Shown here: in pieces, positions 55,783 to 64,000 of the stretch
Numbering within the stretch: position 1 is the first letter of the stretch
Layout: the number at the start of each line of letters is the position of its first letter
Notes under the pieces: generated by a model
Told to the model about the DNA's origin: nothing
The model's database searches: none
What the model saw: only the letters and a program-made list of their open reading frames with translations
Made by a program: the position numbers and the translations under genes
Assembly: GCF_038396675.1 (NCBI RefSeq)
Contig: NC_088931.1
Span: 9,230,001 to 9,294,000 of the forward strand
From: Hydra vulgaris
Lineage: Eukaryota; Cnidaria; Hydrozoa; Anthoathecata; Hydridae
Length of the DNA: 64,000 bases
Direction of reading: 5' to 3'

Positions 55783-58700
55783 TTTTTTTTTTTTAAACAT
55801 CTTCGCTTCCAACAAGGCTGCTAGCAACCACTAATTAAAGTTGGAAGTTACTGGAAGAAAAAAGATTAAGATTGTAGAGCAAGGTAACGATTGACAGACG
55901 ACTTAGAGAATTGCAAATTATATGAATCAGGAAAGCAAGATGAAGGAAACGAATTCCAAAGAACTGGTGTTCGAGGAAAAAAACTTGACGAATAAGAGTT
56001 TTTGGAGCACTTAGGAACAGAAACAGTAAAAGGATGAGACTTAATTGAATGACGAGTAACACGAGAATGAATTTTAGTTGATAGCACAAGAGATGCAATC
56101 TCTTTAAAGCAGTGCCCATTATAGTATTTGTAGAAAAGAGAAAGAGAAGCAACATTACAACAATGTGATAATGGTTGCAAGAGCAGGTCCAACTATGTTT
56201 ACAATGCATTTTTGCAACTTGTCTTAAAGAGAAAGGGCATCATTAAAAGATCCGCCCCAGATATGGCAACAGTATTCCATACAAGGCCGGATTTGAGATT
56301 TATAGAGATAGAGAATAGAATCCGAAGTAAAAAATTGACGAGCTCGATAAAGAGATGCAACCTTAGCAGGTGCTAAGTTTGCAACAGATTTGATATATGG
56401 TTTCCAAGAAAGATCCGAAGTAAGAGTTAACTCTAAAAGATGAAGGGTGGATAACTCATCGAGTACATTACCGTTCATAAATATAGGAAGATCTAAATTA
56501 TTGCAATAACGATTGGCAGAAAAAAATTGAGTTTTGTATTGAAGTTCACCAGCCACTGTGAGCCCCATGCTGTAGCAGAAGTAAGATCCTTTTCAAGAGT
56601 GTTGGCTTCTTATCACGACAAGAATTAATGGTAGTATTATCAGCAAACAATGCCACCTTAGATGTGAGAACATCTGGAAGATTGTTAATGTAAATTAAAA
56701 AGAGTATAGGGCCAAAAATAAAACCTTGAGGAGCTCCTGAAGTTACAGAATAAGAGTTTTGTCCATCGAGGACAACTTTTATACTACGACTGGAAAAGAA
56801 GGATTCAATAATCTTAAAGATATTGCCAGATACACCATAAGAAGAAAGCTTATGGAGAAGACCAGCTTGCCAAACTTTACCAAAAGCTTTTGAAATGTCA
56901 AGAGCAATGGCCTTAACATCTCCACCTTTATCTAATGCACGATAAAACCTATCTGTTATTATTATTAGCAAACCAGCTGTAGAGCGAGAAGATCGAAATC
57001 CATATGATGGTCAGAAAGTAAGTTATTAGATTCAAGATGAGAAGTTAAGTGTTTGTTAATTAAAGGTTCAAAAACCTTGCTTATGATAGGAAGAAGACTA
57101 ATGGGACGGTAGTTAGACAAATCAGATCGCTCTCCAGAATTTTTGAAGATAGGGATAACAGATGCCGCTTTCCAGCAGGCTGGAAAACAAGACTCTGATA
57201 AACACTTGTTGAATAGTTTTGAGAGTATAGACGACAGCTCAAGAGAACACTTCTGCAAGACTATAATAGGTATGCTGTCCGGGTCCCAAGCTGTAGAAGA
57301 GTCTAAGCAGGAAATCACTTTATATACAGAAGCTGGAGTGATACGAATGTCAAGCAATGGATCAACCTGTTTGTTGGCAATATTAGGTAGAACGCAACTA
57401 GTGGAATCAAGAGATGATATTGATGAAAAGTTTTTAACAAACAATTCAGCTTTGTCTTTAGGTGAGGTGACAAAGTGTGAACCATACAAGGGAGGTGGAA
57501 CTAAAAGCTTGCCCTTATTATTAATACTATTAAAGATTTTCCAGAAGTCGCGAGAGCCTAATTTATGAGATGAGATACGAAATTTTATGACCTGAGAATA
57601 GAGGGCTTTGGCGTTAGACAAAACCTTTTAACAATGGTTTCTAGCAGTAATAAACAGACGTCTGTTTTCTGGAGAATTGTTTTGCTGATAAATATTGAAG
57701 TAACGGTTTCTATCAGCAATCGCAGATGCACAATGTGAGGAAAACCATGGAGGAGAGTGAGGCTCAACCTTGAATCATCAAGAGGGAGCAAAAGATTCTT
57801 TCCAGCCTGTATCCACGAAGTTATGTAAGAAGCACATTTGTTGACAGGAAGATAAAAAATTTCTACCTAAGGGCCATCACGAAGAAAATCACGGAAAAAG
57901 TCCCAGTCAGCTTTAAAGTATTTATAAGAGTTACGATGATATGGGGATTCAGATGATGAAGAAGAATGACATAATATTTTTTAGAGAGATCAAACTATGA
58001 TCAGAAGCACCTAAGGGTAAATGTGGAAAAACTGAGCACTGACTTGGATCAGAAACAAGACATAAGTCGAGTAGAGAAAGTAATGATTTGGGTTGTCTGG
58101 AAAGCGAGTTAGAAAATTGACTACTTGAGTTAGGGATTGAGTAAGGCAAAATGTAAATGCCCAGGCCAAGCATGTGACTATTAGAGTCTTTACGAATTAA
58201 AGGAAAGGGTCGTCCATAAATTACGTCACGCAAATATTACCGTTTTTGACCTCCCCCTCCCCCTTGGCACAAAATTGTAACACGTAAGTAGCAAGTTTTG
58301 TATGAGTCGTCACAAAACCGCCAATCCCCCCTCCCCCTTATAGCGTGATGTAATTTATGGACGACTCCGAAGATAATCATCAACACTAAGATCGCAAGAT
58401 AAGACAGCTAAACTCAAATTAGTCTCTCAAAGAGCAAGTAGGTCTGGTGAACTTTGCAAGAGATAAGACTTAACAAAAGAAAAGTTACTTCGAAGACCGC
58501 GAATATTAGTGAATGATAGGTTCAGAGAACTTGGTGATGATGATGGTTTTTTGTGTTTCATAGTTTTTGGTACTTTATTCATTTTTAATTTAGATCGAAG
58601 AACTTGACTCAAAGCATAGATAGTAGTCAGAACACTGTTTAATAGCCCAAGCAATTGCCACATTACTATTAATAAACCCTAAGCCGTTACAAAGGGCTAC

Positions 58701-59041
58701 AAATGTGGCCTCGGCAAAGCACGCCAAAAGTACAAACAGGGACACCATCCATGCGCAAAATGGCACTTTTTATACTTTGATATTTTTTAGCTGTTGATGG
58801 AATCAGCCTCTTTGAGTGCTACCACAGAGTTCGGGAAACCTGACTTCCAGCCGGCCTCAGAACTATAAAACTAGAGTTTTAGAGCTGTACTCTCATTAGG
58901 AGATAATAGAATGAGTTGCCTAGTCATAAAAACAGAGACACAAGCAAAACCCATGCATTGAGTCAAGAAGATCCAGCATTCAACATCCTAAGCTGGAAAC
59001 AATGTATTAAAAATACATCTGCGCCAGCCTAATAGATGAAG
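55783..59041 (-). mobile_element. CR1-like retrotransposon, copy 4, 5'-complete but decayed
   Basis: It extends from the A-rich 3' tail (55783) to the same 5' end as copy 1. RT and endonuclease appear as broken frames: 58663-58427 (N-terminus, SFTNIRGLRSNFSFVKSYLL), 57621-56965 ([38 protein letters not shown]), 56971-56546 (ALFADNTTINS, with the catalytic FADD changed to FADN) and 56568-55866. Relative to copy 1 it lacks about 285 bp of the endonuclease (junction near 58150) and carries a MITE at 58206-58368. Confidence 0.9.
58206..58368. mobile_element. MITE with GAA target duplication inside CR1 copy 4
   Basis: 163 bp with ends AGGGTCGTCCATAAATTACG and the near complement TAATTTATGGACGACTCC, and C-rich inner blocks. 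GAA flanks it on both sides (58203-58205 and 58369-58371). The empty site GAGGAAGATAA is preserved in CR1 copy 1 at 2336-2346, which proves the insertion boundaries. A 3-bp duplication suggests a Harbinger- or CACTA-type helper (inference). Confidence 0.9.
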
Positions 59042-59380
59042 AAGGGGTGTTTTTTAATTGTTACATCGCATATTCACTTGTCATCGCATATTCACTTTAT
59101 TGGTACCAGTTTTAAATATAACCAAAATATACCAAGAAATGTGACAGCCAGCCCCATAGTATGTGACAACCAACCCCGTGGGTAGGGTTGGTTGTCACGT
59201 GGAAGAGGTCTTTAATAAATGATTTTACAGCAAAAAATATTTCACTCAATGTCATAAAAACATTGTAATATATACCGGAAATAGTTAAATTACTTTCGTG
59301 CAAAGTTTGGCATTGATTTGATGAAAAATAAAAGCTGAGCAGTCTAAAAAGTAAAAAGTGTGACAACCAACCCCATTCTC

Positions 59381-59529
<149 letters not shown>

Positions 59530-59559
59530 GGTGGTGAATGAGCCAGGGTGTGAAAAATA

Positions 59560-60996
59560 ATAATAATTTAATTAAATAACTAATAAATAACTTCTTCATA
59601 ACTAGCGCATTCTTGACGCTACCAAGTTGACAATGAACTCATTCTTCAACCATTTACTTCGACGGTGGGCAAATTATTTCTTTGTTTTCAATAATTTTAC
59701 ATTTTTTTATACTAACAAAATAAAAACATTTTTTTCTCTTTTAGTATCTTCATTAGTTTTTATAATATTATTAAAATTAATTTTTTTACCTGATCAACTT
59801 TTATTGTTTCTAGGTTCATATTCTATTTCTTTTCCTTTTTTTTTTTTTTTTGGAGATGAAATGTTGACTATTTGATGGTTTTCTTCTTTTAAGTTTTTCC
59901 CTGAGTTTTATTTGGAAGAGGAACAATTTTTTAACTTTTATGTTACTTAACCATTGAAAGAGACGATTGTTCTACTAGCGAGTTATTTTTGTCTCATACA
60001 TTTCATTTATTGCATTTTTATTCAACTCAATTTGGTCTAATACAGTTTCTTCTTTCAAAGTGAATTGTGAAGGTCCGACATTGTTTTGTTTATCACATTA
60101 AGAGCATACAGTTCTATGGTAGTGACTTTGAAAGTTCTTTCTATTTTCAAGACGTCAAGATTACTCTTGCAAGGGCATTATATACAGCTTTGAAAATTCA
60201 TCCGACTATTTAAAGTGCAATAGCTTTATCTCGGTTTTGCATAACCGAGGTAAAGGTCTTTAAGCAATAATTGATTCAACCTTTTTCTTTGGAAAATTAT
60301 TACAGAGAGAACAAAGTCTCAGTAGTGCTTGAGCAACAACCTGCAACAACAATTTGTCCCCTGTGCACTACCAATCTTGATGACTATATCTTTACCACTG
60401 AAACTCACAGCATTATACTTTTTGTTTGGAACAAACCTGTTTCGTCCATATTTATCCATTTAATTGTCCATAATTATCTTTGTTGAAAAAACATTTTTTT
60501 CGATACAAACACTTTTTAAGTTGTGATTGGATCAGCATTGATCCGTATATATTGAATTATTGTTGGGTTTAAAACTATTAACTTTTGCGATGTTTGTACA
60601 TCGGACCAATAAAACTATTTTTAGATGCGTTGGTATTGTTGTTTTCATTGATATTATTGCTAAAGATAAATATTGAATCATTGTTGGATTAGCATCAGAA
60701 AAAACGCTTATACGCTTGCCCCATGTATGTGTGGACGCTGTGTAAGATAGGCTAATTAATAAATGAAATCGCATTTGTTTACAGTCCCACTAACATGTAT
60801 ACTTTATCCTTCTTACCCTTGACTTTGCAAACGGTAAACGACTTTTTTTTAACAAAAAAATTCTAAATAAGAAAATTAGAATTTGCTATTCTTTCAGCTG
60901 TAATTTTGTAACTGTTATCTCTGTTAACTGCTATCTCTATTAAATAATTAAATTAATTAATTTCAACATTGTGCTGCAATAGAGATTTTATTATGT

Positions 60997-61002
<6 letters not shown>
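59560..61002. other. Unassigned region with short frames
   Basis: Two short plus-strand frames (59627-59875, hydrophobic; 60271-60486, with a CPLC motif) are not supported by splice sites or similarity I recognise. A small hairpin TATCTCGGTT/AACCGAGGTA lies at 60229-60255. GAATTATTGTTGG and GAATCATTGTTGG at 60553 and 60675 hint at a diverged duplication. Confidence 0.35.
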
Positions 61003-61069
<67 letters not shown>

Positions 61070-61074
61070 TATAC
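61003..61074. repeat. (TA)n microsatellite
   Basis: TA array about 300 bp upstream of the cysteine-rich frame. Confidence 0.95.
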
Positions 61075-61371
61075 AGGGACAATTCTATATACGTGTGTGT
61101 AGGTATTTCTTTTGTAACAATACGATGGCTTTTATGTTACGTTTCTTGGGAGTGGATTTATAAACTGGAATCAATTGAAGAAATTGGAAGCTTTTCTATT
61201 GTTAAAGATATTCGGGGCGAAGGTCAATTTTTTTTGATTTTACAAAGCAATTAGTTTCTGTTATACGACATTTAAACCATTTATTATTGAACTATTTTTA
61301 AATAAAAGAATTATTATTACGGATATAAATATTTAATTTGTTTCTATTATTGTAATTTTACAACTATTTTA

Positions 61372-61671
61372 GAACCTTATATGACTATAAAAATGCGTTG
61401 TTTTTATGATGACAACCGTTTGTACGGAAATGCCTGGGAAGCCATCATGAAAAATAATTCGTGTCATGCAAAGTTATTTCAAAAATGTTTTCGTAACCGA
61501 ACAGTTCCTGGAAGACAGGAGACTCATGTGTTGACTTTTACATTAAAGAAAGGAATTAGCCAATGCGTGTGCGTTGACGTTACTGGTTGGTGCTTAGAAG
61601 TTTGCGAAAATATTCCTGATATTAGATGCTGTCTTGATAGAGGCGAACAATCTGTTTTGTGTCGTGGATAA
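61372..61671 (+). CDS. Cysteine-rich terminal exon of an unknown, probably secreted protein
   Basis: An open segment follows a good 3' splice site (TTTTACAACTATTTTAG, AG at 61371-61372) and runs to TAA at 61669-61671; the first internal ATG is at 61381. The 96 residues from that Met contain ten cysteines (7, 28, 36, 62, 64, 71, 75, 83, 84, 94), an even number suited to five disulfides, with a CVC pair, a CC pair and WCLEVC. Codon use and composition are clearly less AT-driven than the flanks. The spacing is a little like extracellular single-domain VWC-type modules, but I do not recognise the family. No signal peptide is encoded here, so an upstream exon would be needed. Function unknown. Confidence 0.5.
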   Translation, partial: EPYMTIKMRCFYDDNRLYGNAWEAIMKNNSCHAKLFQKCFRNRTVPGRQETHVLTFTLKKGISQCVCVDVTGWCLEVCENIPDIRCCLDRGEQSVLCRG

Positions 61672-62159
61672 TATCAATATTTACACAAACACACGCACGC
61701 ATGCACATACACATATATTTTTACAAAATTATAATTTGCGTGCTAGTCGTAAAAGAATAACATGTTTTCAAAGTATCATCAGTAAATTGGCAAGATCATT
61801 TTTTATTCATTACACTCTGACTTAATATGAAAACTAAATTAATTTTTTGTTTTCATTCCAAAATACAGCTACTTTTACGTTCACATGCTTTTTCTTTTTT
61901 ATTGAAGGTTCTCCGTAAACAATCTAAGGTTCTCCGTATACATCTAAAAGTTTTTTTTCTAATTCTGTAGTTTTGAAACAAACATTGAAATTTTTATCGA
62001 TAATTGTTGATATATTTATTAAAGAACTTTTATTAAAATTACTATAAAAAGTTGCTATGTATACACCAAAATTTAGTTCTACATACTTCTATATTGAAAA
62101 TAACACCAAATTAAAAAGAAAGTAAATTGAGAAGGAAGTAACAAGTTATGGCAAAAGAA

Positions 62160-63960
62160 ATTAAATTTTACACTTTTATGAACTCAAGTCATACACGCAA
62201 AACTGGATCAAGTTTTTGACATTACAAAAAATGATGGTGAATGGCTTTGCAGTGAGGACAAAAGATTGTATCATCTTTAGATTGAAAGCAAAAAACAGGT
62301 CGGTTATAAAACTAAGAAAGCTGCTTGTTCAAAAACTATCCATCCAAAAAAAAAAATGTTCTTGAAGCCTACTTCAGTAACAGTAACGACAACAGCAACA
62401 ACGTCAACTTCCAAATCCGAAACAGATGCAGAATACCAAGAGTCTGAAGATTCAGAAGAACAGTTCACAAGTACCAGCATAAACTACAGCAAAACCAAAA
62501 CTTGGTTTTCCTTAAATGCTTTAAGTTATTTTTACATATTTTATAGTAATCAATTAATATTTTAGGTTAAATGTTTTTTCTGTGGTGCTCTATTATAAAA
62601 AGTAAGGACTTTTTAGAGTTCCTAATCAACAAGAAAAAAAAAAAAAAGTTTCTAATTTTTTAAAACTTCGATGATTTAAATATATGTAGTTTTTTTATGA
62701 TATAAGTTATAAATATTATTATAATATGATGTAAGTTTTTTGATGTAAGTATTATTCACTGAATTGAGCGATGTGTAAAATAATTTCTGAATTCAAGTTT
62801 ATATAATTGTGCTATGTTACAGATTGGTACAGGAGAGAATTAAAGTCTTGAAGTTTGATATCCTGCAAATTTGGCAACAACCGACGGACTACTCAAGCAA
62901 ATCAAGCAAACATTTTTGATCCCTCAAAACGTCGCCACGTACAAATGGTTCTTAAATAGTTTATCCAGACATTCTTTTGTCCATTCCCACAGTACCGCGC
63001 AGCCCAAAGCTGCCTGTTCCCATTTCTACTTATACGGATCACGCATTTTTAGGAGAAAGCAGCAAGCCTGACAGCAGGAAAAATATTGGAGATTAAAAAA
63101 ATATAATTTAGCAAATGTGGTTGATCATACTTCCTTAACCAGAAGGATGTCAACAGTCAAATACTCAGCTTCTGATATCCAGACTCGAACAGTAGAACCT
63201 GTAAAAACGTACACGTCCCAGATCAGAGAAAGTGTCATCAAGCATTCTTGAAATTTTTTTAGTTATAAAAATGAACTGTGCTTCTGCAATGATGTGCCCA
63301 TATTTTTCGAGGCTATTGGTATTACATCTAAATTGAGTGAATGGGTAGCCTTAAAACCACGTTGCTTCACAATGAAAACAGCTACCCTCTATTTTAATAA
63401 TTCACTCCGTGCATTTTAAAGAGGACCCACCAGAATCAAGATGCTGCTGAGTGCCTTGAATTATGAGGAGAGGTCATCGAAGACTTCAAAATGGTATCAT
63501 TCCTCATGGACCTTTAAGACGAACCTACAAAATTTCCTTGTTTTATTTGTCTCTGAGACAGATGAGACATCAAGGCGCACCATCGCAGAAAGGACTTGCA
63601 ACAACGAACCGAGTTTTCTGCGGACAAGTGTAATGTAAAGTTGGATCCGAGATAGAATCTTAGAAAGTTTTTATGCCACTGCTGTACTTTATTTAGGCCT
63701 CATCATCAAGCAATTTGTTGTTGTGCTTGACAAGGAGTACATATTAAGTACCTTTAAATTTTTTTCTGAAGCTACCCAGGGGCTTAGGTTAGAGCTAGTA
63801 TATTTGTTAGAACAGAGATCAAATGGACCATAAAATCTGATATATTTGCCATGTTCTTAAACGTGATGGAGATTACCGCCCAAGATTTCCTAAAAAATAA
63901 ATAAGTTTTTGCGCGCTAAATATAATTACAAGTTGTTAACAATATTTATGCTAAAACTCC
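62160..63960 (+). pseudogene. Decayed gene of a widespread uncharacterised invertebrate family, possibly transposon-borne
   Basis: Fragments in several plus-strand frames keep a consistent order: NDGEWLCSEDKRLYHL (62230), KFDILQIWQQPTDYSS (62850), NELCFCNDVPIFFEAIGITS (63270), KMLLSALNYEERSS (63437), then LIIKQFVVVLDKEY (63700) and KFFSEATQGL. I know similar proteins, with CYCNDVP, a KMLLSALNYEEH-like stretch and HIKLGLIKQFVTALDK, from many cnidarian and arthropod gene sets. None has an assigned function, and the repetitive distribution suggests mobile origin. Frameshifts and stops at roughly every 50-100 codons show it is broken. GC content is higher than in the flanks. Confidence 0.45.
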
Positions 63961-64000
63961 TATTAAAAACAAATTAACATAAAAAAAAGTTACAAACAAA

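Noticed and set aside
59627-59875. Hydrophobic 82-codon frame as a small membrane protein
   Set aside because: Hydrophobicity comes from T-rich sequence; no conserved motif, splice sites or homologue is recognised.

Overview
The window looks like nuclear DNA of a cnidarian, most probably Hydra (inference). It is very AT-rich, carries long (TA)n arrays and many decayed DNA transposons and CR1-type LINEs, and holds animal genes split by large AT-rich introns. The genes recognised are animal cell-adhesion and nuclear-export genes. Nothing looks bacterial, and there is no CRISPR array or provirus.

Three conserved host genes were rebuilt exon by exon. (1) Integrin-linked kinase (ILK) lies on the + strand at 3272-17136: eleven coding exons giving about 416 residues, with only the N-terminal ~30 residues missing. 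(2) A beta-sarcoglycan-like gene lies on the - strand at 27823-22835, in at least five coding exons. (3) RAE1/Gle2, the mRNA export and nuclear-pore WD40 protein, lies on the - strand at 44791-28171: ten coding exons giving a complete 355-residue protein. RAE1 and the sarcoglycan gene share a strand, their coding regions are only 347 bp apart, and each has a consensus 3' splice acceptor less than 20 nt upstream of its ATG. That layout fits spliced-leader trans-splicing, possibly from one polycistronic unit.

Most of the remaining sequence is layered mobile DNA. 1-3008: CR1 copy upstream of (or in the first intron of) ILK. 3438-10982, ILK intron: a TA-flanked MITE, TA arrays, a foldback element, a long-inverted-repeat transposon with a decayed transposase, and a 24-bp minisatellite. 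11307-14090: a second MITE-like element and a complete but dead pogo-type element. 17137-22834: ILK 3' region, a small inverted-repeat element, and a long-TIR element that holds a decayed hAT element. 24879-25999: a TIR element in the large sarcoglycan intron. 28814-33013 and 33663-41115, RAE1 introns: two LINE relics, a hAT relic carrying its own MITE, a CR1 inserted into another LINE, a Transib-like relic with CACAGTG termini, a Tc1-like relic and a third CR1 fragment. 45281-47360: a piggyBac-like element with symmetric palindromes. 47407-50575: MITE-like elements and two tRNA-derived SINE-like units. 52578-54308: a Tc1-type element with doubled inverted repeats and a transposase broken by one frameshift. 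55158-59382: an inverted-repeat element with GGGGTTGGTTGTCAC motifs that received a fourth CR1, which in turn received a MITE.

The right end (59560-64000) is the least understood. It has a cysteine-rich 96-codon reading frame behind a good splice acceptor (61372-61671) and a decayed, formerly protein-coding stretch (62160-63960). No clearly new molecular system was found. The strongest leads are the RAE1/sarcoglycan unit, the Transib-like relic, the piggyBac palindromes and the cysteine-rich frame.
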